NCBI GenBank assembly: GCA_032718475.1
Contig: JAUCBJ010005338.1
Span: forward strand, 1 to 29,160
DNA from: Nemertoderma westbladi
Lineage: Eukaryota; Xenacoelomorpha; Nemertodermatida; Nemertodermatidae
Length of the DNA: 29,160 bases
Reading direction: 5' to 3'
Part shown: positions 21,918 to 29,160 of the stretch, in pieces
Layout of the letters: each line of letters opens with the position of its first letter
Position numbering within the stretch: position 1 is the stretch's first letter
Program-made: the position numbers and the translations under genes
Notes under the pieces: model-generated
Seen by the model: only the letters and a program-made list of their open reading frames with translations
The model's database searches: none
Told to the model about the DNA's origin: nothing

Positions 21918-21930
21918 TAGGTTGATATAG

Positions 21931-21936
21931 TTTATT
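21931..21936 (-). promoter_or_regulatory. Candidate polyadenylation signal of the CP2-family gene
   Basis: AATAAA on the minus strand, about 180 nt past the stop codon of the last exon. It is a plausible end for the transcript, but hexamers like this are frequent in AT-rich DNA. Confidence 0.4.
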
Positions 21937-22116
21937 AATAATCGGTGTTAATTGTAACTCCGATTAAAAATATAGACTAAATCCATATAGCGGTCGCCGC
22001 AATACCTGGATAATCTATTACATCAGTAGCGGCAGTGATTCAATGTAACGTTATCGGGTTGCTCACATAACGATCTGGTTAAGTAACATACCGAAAGATT
22101 ACATAACGGCGTTCTG

Positions 22117-22302
22117 TCACATAACGAGTCGCAAATCACATTTACTTGTATTATTTTGTTTTACCAAACTGGCGCTAATGTAACTCTCATTGGGTATAGT
22201 AGCGAGTAATTCATCTGTTATGATTATTTTTTTTGGCATAGTTGCCGGGCAACGGTAGACGTATTCGACTAATTCGGGGTCTGTGTTCAGCAGTTCGCAA
22301 AC
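22117..22302 (-). CDS. CP2-family transcription factor, terminal coding exon
   Basis: The minus strand has a good acceptor (TTTGTTTGTTTCTTTAG) followed by 61 codons and TGA at 22119-22117. The exon encodes VCELLNTDPELVEYVYR, then MPKKIIITDELLATIPNES. In CP2/LSF proteins the equivalent stretch is the C-terminal ubiquitin-like oligomerisation domain, with its ...LLxI.P..I..VY... and ...I.V.ISDE.I.... pattern, ending the protein shortly after. Joined in phase 0 to the exon at 25817-26048 it completes YLDKLTARELKYK without a break, which supports the splice. The fit is my reading of family patterns from memory and needs an alignment. The intron to the previous exon is 3.5 kb, nearly all of it a transposon. 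Confidence 0.75.
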   Translation of the reverse strand, partial: VCELLNTDPELVEYVYRCPATMPKKIIITDELLATIPNESYISASLVKQNNTSKCDLRLVM

Positions 22303-22443
22303 CTAAAGAAACAAACAAAAACATGACGCAATAAATACACAATGTAATATAAAATAAAATAAGATACAAAATAATTCTCATGAAGTTAAATAACGTAAAT
22401 TATTTATTGAAATTGTATAATTCATGAATATAACTTACACTAT

Positions 22444-22735
22444 AGTCCGGCAGCCACAATGGTATACCGAAAATTTTTGGACGGATTACATTTTTTTGAT
22501 GTTTTGAGTTCTATAGGTCCCACTTAATGTGGAAATGGCGATTATAACATTTTTGACTTTGGGCATTTTGAAATAACGACCTAGTTGCTAAAGACCACGT
22601 AATTCTCATTTAAAGCATAGCAACTGCAAACAGCATGTCATAGTGGATTAAAATCTTCTACAAAGTCAATATAGTTCATTTACGAAATAATGACAGTATT
22701 TTTTGTCTGATTTTTAGATCCTGTTGCTATGGAGA
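22444..22735 (+). repeat. Left terminal inverted repeat of the transposon
   Basis: Starts AGTCCGGCAGCCAC and aligns, inverted and with many mismatches and small indels, to 25448-25737. The block at 22538-22582 also has a perfect 45-bp inverted match inside the element at 24424-24468. Confidence 0.75.
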
Positions 22736-24261
22736 CGGCATTCAAGTTTAGTGTTTCGATTTCAAACGCCTTTAATTATACAATTAGTTACAAAATATGC
22801 ACCAAAGTTAGTTAAATTATGTTTATTTTATTAGCGTGGCCTTTCTGTAACTTTAGACAAGGTTAAGAATCTAAATTGGGCTCATATTTATTTCCTAACC
22901 TGACATGTTTGAGTGTTAACATAATTATTAAAGATTACAAATTTCAGCGATTATAACATTTAGGTGATGTTTCTACGGTAACTACAGTATATTTGTTATT
23001 TCCAGTTTAGCTCCTTTCTACTGTATTGTGCATCTTATTTTATTGTACCCGTATTCATAAATCGATACCGTAAGGGATAGTACAGATAAAGTGCATAAGT
23101 ACCTTAGCAAAGTAGATTAGAGTGGATTCTACTGTACAGTATAGTATGTTCCTGTGTTCCAACGTACGATATATTTATACTGTAATATACCAAATTTTGA
23201 GTTGGGTACTACAGTACTTTTTCTTGGGTGACCATTTCGATATGGAGAATTGGGTTTGGAATTCATAACTATTGATGATCATTAGTTATGATTATTAGTT
23301 AGGCCTATGATTTATCAATGAGTTAGGCATCACATTTAGTGTTTTCTTTATGGAATAGCTAGTGAGTTTCCAGGTCTCTGCATTTAAATGGGACTTGTTC
23401 TATAGAAAATTGATATACTCGTAGTTTCTTATATGGAATGTTTTTTCATTGACATGAAAATGTCATTAGCTTGTTCTAGACAATTGACATAGCTTTAGTT
23501 TCTTATACGTGAGTCGAATTGTTCATTTAATTGTCATCGGTATGTTTTTTTAATGTTTTTTTAATAATTAAAATGGTACTGTATGTTTGCGTAGTTCTCT
23601 AGCAATATAACAGTTGATGATAGCTAATCGAATTAGGAATTACTAGCAATTACTGTAAAAAATTCTAAAATGACTAGTTCGAACATTCATAAGATATTAT
23701 GGGTGCCTGGCACCTGGAAAAAACAGTAACTATTGTATCTGGTAAAAAAAATAGCTAGTAAAATCTCAAAACTTGATCATATTTAAAAGTCAATAGATAA
23801 AATGTAGTTAACGGGCCGGTAACTACATAGTCAACGGGCCGGTACTAGTTAACGGGTCGGGACTAGAGTCATCCGACTCCCTTACAGGTTGTCAGGAGTT
23901 TACCTAGGTAATGCCAAGCAAACTACTGTATAAACGAATTTAAGTTCCATGAATTGTAAGAAATCCACGCATTCACTAGCTATGCTAATAACCCAACCAA
24001 ACAGGAATATTGGACCTACCTTATCACATGTGGATGAAGTGGTCATTCTATACTGAGATTGACCAAAAAGGAAATGTCAAAAGAACTATAGATTATGACA
24101 TAGATATCAAGAGTTATATTAGTATTTCAAACCCGATTTAATACCTTGCCATTAAAAGTTTTGGCGGGGTCTGCTATTGGTCTACATCGAGCTAAATGTA
24201 TTGACCATGAGTTCATCAAAGATGTCACAATGTAATTTGGTAATTTCCTGTTCAGTACGGT
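22736..24261. other. Transposon interior without a recognisable gene
   Basis: AT-rich. A 15-bp piece of the left terminal repeat recurs at 22947-22961. An approximately 20-bp repeat of AACGGGCCGGTA occurs three times at 23806-23868. A short frame at 24028-24141 (MWMKWSFYTEIDQKGN...) and another at about 24150-24235 (PLKVLAGSAIGLHRAKCIDH...) could be exon pieces of the element's gene, but I do not recognise them. Confidence 0.45.
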
Positions 24262-25027
24262 GGACTTACATTAGGGGGGATGCATACATTAATGAGTTTC
24301 ATTGGATCCATAGGAAGTTTAATGGTTGAAACCGGCCTCTCTGAAGTGTATCGTGTGTATTTTGGCGGTGTTTCGAAGATGTTATCAGGGAAAAAGTTTC
24401 CACAGAACATGCCACATGAACATAGGTCGTTATTTCAAAATGCCCAAAGTCAAAAATGTTATAATCGCTATGCGCATTTTCGCAGATAAATATTCTATAT
24501 TTGTTCTATTATTACATTTGTATCTGAGGGAAAGAACAGGTATAACCAATTCAATTTTCATAAAATCCCCATTAAAAAACCGTACCGCAGTAATAGACGT
24601 GGGCGATACAGTAAAAATGGATCGTGGTATCATAGGAAATCTTTTGGGAGGCCATGCATTATCTGGGTGTGAAACGGTTGCGAGTATGTTTGGGATTGGC
24701 AAAGCGAAAGTCATCAAGGCTTTGGATAAAGGACTCACTCTTACTTGTTTGGGAGATATGGAAGCACCGCAATCTACAGTCTTAATGGAATGTACTAACT
24801 TTATAACTGACTGGCGTGACTGCTATGGATATGACTCAGACAACATGATCCAGTCGCGACAAAAGGTGTGCACAGAAAAAACAAATACCAGCTGTGCAAA
24901 GCTGCAAACAATACCACCAACCACTGACTCCTTCTCAGAGAACGTGAAAAGAGTCCATTTGCAAGTAATGGTGTGGAAGAACTCAATGGACTATGGAACT
25001 TTTCCCAATATTTTACAGACGATTTAA
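24262..25027 (+). pseudogene. Transposon gene, XPG/FEN-like nuclease-type protein, decayed
   Basis: Two pieces in different frames. 24262-24420 reads YGGLTLGGMHTLMSFIGSIG and LMVETGLSEV, following a possible splice acceptor (TTTCCTGTTCAG). 24470-25027 reads FVLLLHLYLRE, SPLKNRTAVIDVGDTVK, then GHALSGCETVASMFGIGK, then PPTTDSFSENVKR and MVWKNSMD. The GC-E/D-T...GIGK..VIKAL block resembles the helix-hairpin-helix of XPG/FEN1 nucleases, and the whole order recurs in uncharacterised repeat-encoded proteins of invertebrates. The join is occupied by 45 bp copied inverted from the terminal repeat (24424-24468), which encodes KMPKVKNVIIA. The acidic stretch expected before FVLLL is ADKYS here, so nuclease activity is unlikely. 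AATAAA follows at 25056-25061. Confidence 0.7.
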
Positions 25028-25118
25028 AATGCCTTGTAATGGCTCAGTAGAACTCAATAAAATTAATTCAGTATCGTTATACTTGTTTGAAAATTAATTT
25101 AATTATATTAAAAACATT

Positions 25119-25175
25119 TAAGGGAAAGGATCAGGTTACAGTGACGGTGTTTTCCAACCAAAACAATAAACTATG
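25119..25175 (+). repeat. Single diverged monomer of the 68-bp satellite
   Basis: AGGGAAAGGATCAGGTTACA and CCAACCAAAACAATAAAC align without gaps to the array consensus at 2086-4258, with about eight differences in 60 bases. It lies between the transposon gene and the right inverted repeat. Confidence 0.85.
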
Positions 25176-25178
25176 CAT

Positions 25179-25245
25179 TATTTCACTTGCGGTCAATTAG
25201 CGCTGAAGATCACTATTTTCACTTGCGGTCAAAGTGCGCCACTAT
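25179..25245 (+). repeat. Duplicated TTTCACTTGCGGTCAA motif
   Basis: TTTCACTTGCGGTCAA occurs at about 25182 and 25218, each followed within a few bases by GCGC. It lies in the transposon just inside the right inverted repeat. Subterminal motifs of this kind can bind a transposase, which is inference only. Confidence 0.6.
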
Positions 25246-25447
25246 CTGAAACAAGCAGGAAACAAATTACTGTGGTTTCCATGAAAACGGGTATTTGTTG
25301 CTAAACATATTTCTACACAAAATTGAAGTGGTGCATATTATTTAGGGAAACATATTATTAATAAAGTGCACAAACGAAACAAAAAACACATGAGTGTCAG
25401 TAGGCATAGTAGTTTTTCCTTGGAAAGATAGACAGATAGTTGTAGTG

Positions 25448-25737
25448 CCTTCGTTACCATAGCAACACTTCAATAGTTTCTCTAAAATTTTCATATTTTC
25501 CATCAAAATTACAACCAGTTCAAGCCCACCAGTTAATCGCCATTCTGATTGCTAAGCTTTCAAAGAAATTGCTGTAGTCCATAGAAACGGGTCATTAATT
25601 CAAATTGCCCAAGGTGTCAAAGTCCATAAATCACTTTTTTATGTTAAGAGGGACCCCTAGACACCAAAACATCCAAAAAATGTAATCCGTCCAACAATTT
25701 TCGGTTGGGCCAAAAAGAGGTACGTGGCTGCCGGACT
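25448..25737 (-). repeat. Right terminal inverted repeat of the transposon
   Basis: On the minus strand it begins AGTCCGGCAGCCACGTACC and shares blocks with the left repeat at matching distances: GTTGCTATGG lies about 271 bp from this end and 278 bp from the left end. Confidence 0.75.
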
Positions 25738-25816
25738 ACTATATTTTAATTCAATTAATTGTTCAAAATTGACTCGATTTCATTGAACATAAAAAAATTA
25801 CAAATAAGTATCGAAC

Positions 25817-26048
25817 CTTATACTTAAGTTCCCTTGCAGTAAGTTTGTCCAGGTACACAGCATGGTACACTAATTGGTTATCTATGCTCAGATAGAGAGT
25901 AAGTATTGGCCGATAGTTTCTTTGTTGTAACACATTAAACAGTCGTATCCCTTCGGCGGGGCCGCATATCGCAACCAGGTCGTCTTTAGCCATGTGTATG
26001 AGATCGGTGCCGCTGTAGTTGGCAAAAACCTCAGCGAACATTTGAAAC
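25817..26048 (-). CDS. CP2-family transcription factor, SAM-like domain exon
   Basis: Follows a strong acceptor on the minus strand (TTTGCTTTTTTTTTAG). After one base that completes a split Arg codon it encodes 77 residues: FQMFAEVFANYSGTDLIHMA, KDDLVAICGPAEGIRLFNVL, then RPILTLYL and VYHAVYLDKLTARELKYK. The SG-DLL-K...DL..ICGPADGIRLFN pattern is the hallmark of the SAM-like domain of TFCP2/UBP1/LSF proteins, and RP-LT-YV...YHA-YL-.LT..EL is the start of their oligomerisation domain. The linker between them, glutamine-rich in vertebrates, is short here. CP2 proteins bind DNA as dimers or tetramers; the DNA-binding exons are not in the window. Grainyhead proteins lack this SAM-like domain, which favours the CP2 branch. 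Confidence 0.88.
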
Positions 26049-26130
26049 CTAAAAAAAAAGCAAAGAAAGATTGGTTGATAGGTTACATCATAAAATAAAA
26101 TAATAATATGTCTATAAGCAATAAAATGTC

Positions 26131-26310
26131 CCACCGTACCTGTTAGCTATTAACCACCGCTGTGTTTGTGCGGTACCACCGTATCTGTTAGCTATTAACC
26201 ACCGCTGTGTTTGTGCGGTACCACCGTACCTGTTAGCTATTAACCACCGCTGTGTTTGTCCGGTCCCACCGTACCTGTTAGCTAATAACCACCGCTAGTA
26301 GTAATGGTTT
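26131..26310. repeat. 45-bp tandem repeat covering exon end and splice donor
   Basis: Units start at 26131, 26176, 26221 and 26266 (plus-strand CCACCGTACCTGTTAGCTAT). The last is complete for about 30-40 bases. Each carries, on the minus strand, the coding block for TQRWLIANR and the donor context AACAG|GTACGG, except the copy at 26176, where GT has become AT. Confidence 0.9.
26140..26294 (-). CDS. CP2-family transcription factor, upstream exon with 45-bp amplification
   Basis: The minus strand reads RWLLANRYGG, then two TQRWLIANRYGG repeats and a last TQRWLIANR. It ends AACAG|GTACGG at 26140/26139; AG joins the first G of the next exon to give Arg then Phe (ANR-FQMFAEVF). The join matches the QQWLHRNRF...F context that precedes the SAM-like domain in vertebrate CP2 proteins. 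The intron to the next exon is 91 nt. The frame is open across all copies because 45 is a multiple of three. The start is uncertain: I place it after CTACTAG at 26298-26295, because the frame has a stop (TAG) there; the pyrimidine tract is weak. Confidence 0.6.
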
Positions 26311-26364
26311 ACCCTACTTCGGCGACAGTTTAGTCCCACTTCGCACCTTGGGTGTTAAGTAGGT

Positions 26365-26477
26365 CATTAATTAATTAAACAATTAATTAATTGGTCGATT
26401 AAACAATTAATTAATTGTTTAATCAATCGATTTGTATCAAATAATGTTGCCAAAGGCAATTTAATTTGATACAAATC
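26365..26477. repeat. Cluster of perfect palindromes
   Basis: 26397-26424 is a perfect 28-bp palindrome built from GATTAAACAATTAA and its complement, after a related TTAATTAATTAAACAATTAA. Directly next to it, 14-bp arms GATTTGTATCAAAT (26429-26442) and ATTTGATACAAATC (26464-26477) enclose smaller TTGCC/GGCAA arms. These could be ends of small foldback elements. Confidence 0.85.
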
Positions 26478-27004
26478 AATCAGATAGGGACGCGAGATGA
26501 ATAAATTGTACTACAGCAAATGAAATATACAATACAATAGGCACTGTGCAATACAATATACAGTACATTTGTATTATTTTTGCCGTACAATAGGTAAAGG
26601 TAGAATGAAATATAAAGACGCGATCGGGGCCCAAAACATAAATTACCCTTTCAAGAAAATAAAATGGGCCAGTTTGGCCCTGGTTCAATCCCTCAATAAT
26701 CTGTGGCCGTTTGGGCTCTTATTAGACGTAGCATGACTAATCCCATTGAATCCTATGTTGAGTTAAACCATTGTCAAACAGCCTAAGAAAATTATAATAA
26801 ACATCTGGTTTTGATGAATAGATTATTCTTCTTTCACAACTCCATTCTAGCCTCCCTCTATAATAGCCCCCATTCACCGCATTCCCATTCATTCTCTAAT
26901 TTTATTTTTAAAAGTTTTATTTATTTTCATAAAAGTTTTATTTATTTAAAATTTTGTAAAATCATTCAGCGAAAATTCATAATATCAATTGACATTGCTA
27001 TATA
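26478..27004. other. Non-coding DNA upstream of the zinc-finger gene
   Basis: Contains a GGGCCA/TGGCCC hairpin at about 26666-26680 and then, from 26860, a strongly T-rich stretch with two copies of AAAGTTTTATTTATTT. This presumably holds the promoter and 5' leader of the gene starting at 27005; I see no definite TATA box. No further CP2-family exon is recognisable here. Confidence 0.5.
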
Positions 27005-27973
27005 ATGCCTAGTTATGAAAGATGTTTGGTTTGTAATAAAGAAATGAGACAAGACAATCTATCTCGTCATATGGAAAGACATAGAAAGGATAAACTAATG
27101 GATCCATTACCAAAGAAATTTAAAAAATCCGAAGATATTTTTAGTGAAGAAGAAAAGAAAAAGAGAGTTGAGCGTGATATATTAAAGATAAAACAGACAA
27201 TGGAAAATAAATTTCATAAAGTTATGAATATTTTGAAAGGGATACAAAAACAGTTACCCCTAGAAAATGATGAGAATTTGAGTGAGAAAGATGAAGAAGA
27301 AGAGGACGATGAGATGGAGAATGAAAATAGTGAGGATCAAGATGAAGTTGAAGAGAGTGAGGTTGAGAACGAAGTGAGTGAAGGTCATGAAGATGACGAA
27401 GAAAGTGAAGGTCAGGAAGAGGGTGAAGAAAGCGAAGGTCAGGAAGAGAATGAAGAAAATGAAGAACAGGAAGAGGATGAAGAAAGTGAAGAACAGGAAG
27501 AGGATGACGAAAGTGAAGGTCAGAAAGAGGATGAAGAAAGTGAAGGTCAGGAAGAGGACGAAGAAAGTGAAGGTCAGGAAAGTGAAGAAGATGATGAAAA
27601 TGATAATAATAAGGAAATATTGAGACAATTACTTGGAAATAAGAATAAATTGCGGAAAATTATTAAACATTTAGAAGAGAATGATGAAAATAAAGAAGAG
27701 ATATTGAGACAAATATTAGGAAACAAAAATCAAATGCGGAAATTTATTAAACAAATGGAAGAAAACGAGGAAAATAGAGAAGAGATATTAAGACAGGTTT
27801 TGGGAAATAAAAGTAAATTATTGAAAATTAATGAACAATTGAATAAAATTAAGAAACCGTTGGTTAATGAGGAAGATGAAAGTAAAGAAAATCAACCAGC
27901 TTTTACTTATTTTCGAAGACCTATGACAGCAAACTCTCGTACAGTATTTGCCCGCGCAGGCGGACGCTATTGA
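27005..27973 (+). CDS. Zinc-finger, acidic-repeat protein of unknown function
   Basis: A single open frame of 322 codons without visible introns. Residues 7-26 (CLVCNKEMRQDNLSRHMERH) fit a C2H2 finger, C-x2-C-x11-H-x3-H. Residues about 35-85 are lysine-rich and probably helical. Residues 88-200 are highly acidic; 123-192 are a 9-residue repeat (DEESEGQEE type) from 27-bp tandem units. Residues 201-284 are three 28-residue repeats (KEEILRQ-LGNK-K-RK-IKQ-EEN), encoded by 84-bp units and likely to form a helical or coiled-coil rod. The tail ends with an Arg-rich FARAGGRY. No signal peptide or membrane segment. The ATG at 27005 is the first in frame and sits just before the finger. I do not recognise the family. 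Lack of introns and a lone N-terminal finger would fit a mobile-element or virus-derived gene, but a host gene is equally possible. Confidence 0.7.
   Translation: MPSYERCLVCNKEMRQDNLSRHMERHRKDKLMDPLPKKFKKSEDIFSEEEKKKRVERDILKIKQTMENKFHKVMNILKGIQKQLPLENDENLSEKDEEEEDDEMENENSEDQDEVEESEVENEVSEGHEDDEESEGQEEGEESEGQEENEENEEQEEDEESEEQEEDDESEGQKEDEESEGQEEDEESEGQESEEDDENDNNKEILRQLLGNKNKLRKIIKHLEENDENKEEILRQILGNKNQMRKFIKQMEENEENREEILRQVLGNKSKLLKINEQLNKIKKPLVNEEDESKENQPAFTYFRRPMTANSRTVFARAGGRY
27371..27580 (+). repeat. 27-bp coding repeat in the acidic region
   Basis: About eight units of GAAGAAAGTGAAGGTCAGGA plus AGAGGAT, starting at 27371, 27398, 27425, 27452, 27479, 27506, 27533 and 27560. Substitutions conserve acidic or glutamine codons and length is always a multiple of three, so the repeat evolves under a frame constraint. 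Confidence 0.9.
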
Positions 27974-28344
27974 CATTTGTTTGTTTGAGTTCCTTTCATA
28001 ATAGTATTAGGACTATTTATCCATAACAATTATATTGGTATTAGGAGTATTTATCCTTAATTATTATTAGTATTATAAATGTATTTGCCAACAATATTTA
28101 TTGCTATTAGGTCTATTTATTCAAGAAATTATATGTTTTTTATAATATATTTTGGAAAATTAGCCGACTAAGTCATAATTTTTAAAACTTTAAATAAGGG
28201 TGGAGTTATTTTATAAAGTTAAGAAGAGTGAATCAATGGAGGCAACATGAAGTCTAATCTCTTGCCCTTTACTCATAAGACCGCACATTAACTCCCAAGG
28301 TTGCATACTATCACTATAGCTGGGAGAGTCAAAGCTAGTGTACA
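27974..28344. other. 3' flank of the zinc-finger gene
   Basis: AT-rich. Contains three copies of TATTAGGACTATTTATCC-like sequence at 28005, 28039 and 28105. No AATAAA is evident in the first 200 bases. From about 28200 composition becomes more mixed and leads into the 9-bp satellite. Confidence 0.5.
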
Positions 28345-29160
28345 GGAATGAGGAAGTGAGGGAGTGAGGGAAGTGAGGGAAGTGAGGGAAGTGAGGGAAG
28401 TGAGGGAAGTGAGGGAAGTGAGGGAAGTGAGGCAGTGAGGCAGTGAGGGAAGTGAGGGAAGTGAGGGAAGTGAGGGAAGTGAGGGAGTGAGGGAAGTGAG
28501 GGAAGTGAGGGAAGTGAGGGAAGTGAGGGAAGTGAGGGAAGTGAGGGAAGTGAGGCAGTGAGGAGTGAGGGAAGTGAGGGAAGTGAGGGAAGTGAGGGAA
28601 GTGAGGCAGTGAGGGAAGTGAGGGAAGTGAGGGAAGTGAGGGAAGTGAGGGAAGTGAGGGAAGTGAGGGCAGTGAGGGAAGTGAGGGAAGTGAGGGAAGT
28701 GAGGGAAGTGAGGGAAGTGAGGGAGTGAGGCAGTGAGGGAAGTGAGGGAAGTGAGGGAAGTGAGGGAAGTGAGGGAAGTGAGGGAAGTGAGGGAAGTGAG
28801 GGAGTGAGTGAGGGAAGTGAGAGAAGTGAGAGAAGTGAGGGAAGTGAGGGAAGTGAGGGAAGTGAGGCAGTGAGGCAGTGAGGGAAGTGAGGGAAGTGAG
28901 GGAAGTGAGGGAAGTGAGGGAAGTGAGGGAAGTGAGGGAGTGAGGGAAGTGAGGGAAGTGAGGGAAGTGAGGGAAGTGAGGGAAGTGAGGGAAGTGAGGG
29001 AGTGAGGGAAGTGAGGGAAGTGAGGGAAGTGAGGGAAGTGAGGGAAGTGAGGGAAGTGAGGGAAGTGAGGGAGTGAGGGAAGTGAGGGAAGTGAGGGAAG
29101 TGAGGGAAGTGAGGGAAGTGAGGGAAGTGAGGGAAGTGAGGGAAGTGAGAGGAAGTGAGG
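28345..29160 (+). repeat. 9-bp satellite (GTGAGGGAA), runs off the window
   Basis: About 90 units of GTGAGGGAA with scattered 8-bp (GTGAGGGA) and GTGAGGCA variants. One strand is almost purely A and G apart from the single T per unit. The array continues past 29160, so its length is unknown. Confidence 0.97.

Larger units (their letters stand above)
22444..25737 (+). mobile_element. DNA transposon with long inverted repeats, possibly Academ-like
   Basis: Ends match as TAGTCCGGCAGCCAC at the left and its complement at the right. Similarity between the ends, inverted, continues for about 290 bp (22444-22735 and 25448-25737) with shared blocks such as TTGGACGGATTACATTTTTT and GTTGCTATGG. The flanks allow a 5-bp duplication ACTAT (22439-22443, 25738-25742) or, with one more base of terminal repeat, a 3-bp CTA. 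The plus-strand gene inside has an XPG/FEN-like GC-D/E-T...GIGK block. Academ transposons are known to combine an XPG-type nuclease with 3-4 bp duplications, hence the suggestion; other superfamilies are not excluded. The element is 3.3 kb with a decayed gene, so it is probably non-autonomous. Confidence 0.75.
22303..25816 (-). other. Last intron of the CP2-family gene
   Basis: Bounded on the minus strand by AAG|GTTCGA at 25817/25816, a weak donor, and CTTTAG|GTTTGC at 22303/22302. Without the transposon at 22444-25737 and one target-site copy it would be only about 215 nt, in line with the 91-nt intron upstream. The alternative donor TTAA|GTATAAG, 8 bases earlier, would put the next exon into an immediate stop. 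Confidence 0.65.

Noticed and set aside
22439-22460. CACTA directly before the transposon end, suggesting a CACTA/EnSpm element
   Set aside because: The right end does not carry TAGTG. CACTA belongs to flanking DNA, and its ACTAT/CTA part is the target duplication.
26678-26690. GGTTCAATCCC, similar to a tRNA or SINE B box
   Set aside because: No A box at the right distance and no cloverleaf; a chance match.
27260-27628. Phenylalanine- and leucine-rich open frame opposite the acidic repeat
   Set aside because: It is the antisense shadow of the Glu-rich codons (GAA/GAG reads as TTC/CTC); the same holds for the Lys-rich plus-strand frame at 27378-27623.

Overview
The window looks like repeat-dense, AT-rich nuclear DNA from an animal, most likely a marine invertebrate. 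There is no operon structure. The one recognisable host gene is spliced, and non-LTR retrotransposon remains, a DNA transposon with long inverted repeats, G/C homopolymers and several long satellite arrays fill most of the rest. Short palindromes such as TAGGCCTA and ACCGGT are scattered in the unique DNA (for example 4258-4345 and 10035-10170). No species can be named from the sequence alone.

Layout, left to right. 1-2085 is non-coding, with small repeats and a 29-base poly-C tract. 2086-4258 is a 68-bp satellite interrupted at 2259-3539 by a 5'-truncated, minus-strand CR1/L2-like LINE that still encodes the end of a reverse transcriptase. 4774-8936 is a 31-bp minisatellite of about 4.2 kb. 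It abuts a decayed RTE-like LINE 3' end (8938-9572). 9573-11420 is non-coding, with a foldback element and the 3' tail of a second CR1/L2-like LINE copy. 11458-about 14400 is a longer LINE remnant (endonuclease end, reverse transcriptase, C-terminal domain) broken by two frameshifts. 14410-20867 is a 46-bp satellite of about 6.5 kb with nested higher-order structure.

From 22117 to about 26294 the minus strand carries the last three coding exons of a CP2-family (TFCP2/LSF/UBP1-like) transcription factor: the SAM-like domain and the C-terminal oligomerisation domain. Its last intron holds a 3.3-kb inverted-repeat DNA transposon (22444-25737) with a decayed plus-strand gene for an XPG/FEN-like nuclease-type protein. 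That protein and a 3-bp target duplication suggest an Academ-like element. The upstream exon end of the CP2 gene, with its splice donor, is tandemly amplified in a 45-bp, in-frame repeat.

At 27005-27973 a plus-strand, apparently intronless gene encodes a 322-residue zinc-finger, acidic-repeat, coiled-coil-like protein that I cannot name. The window ends inside a 9-bp GTGAGGGAA satellite.

The most interesting links are three. The 68-bp satellite has a single related copy inside the CP2-intron transposon, suggesting it was amplified from a mobile element. Two separate LINE copies share the same 42-nt 3' hairpin. Repeat expansion has copied a live splice site inside a transcription factor gene.
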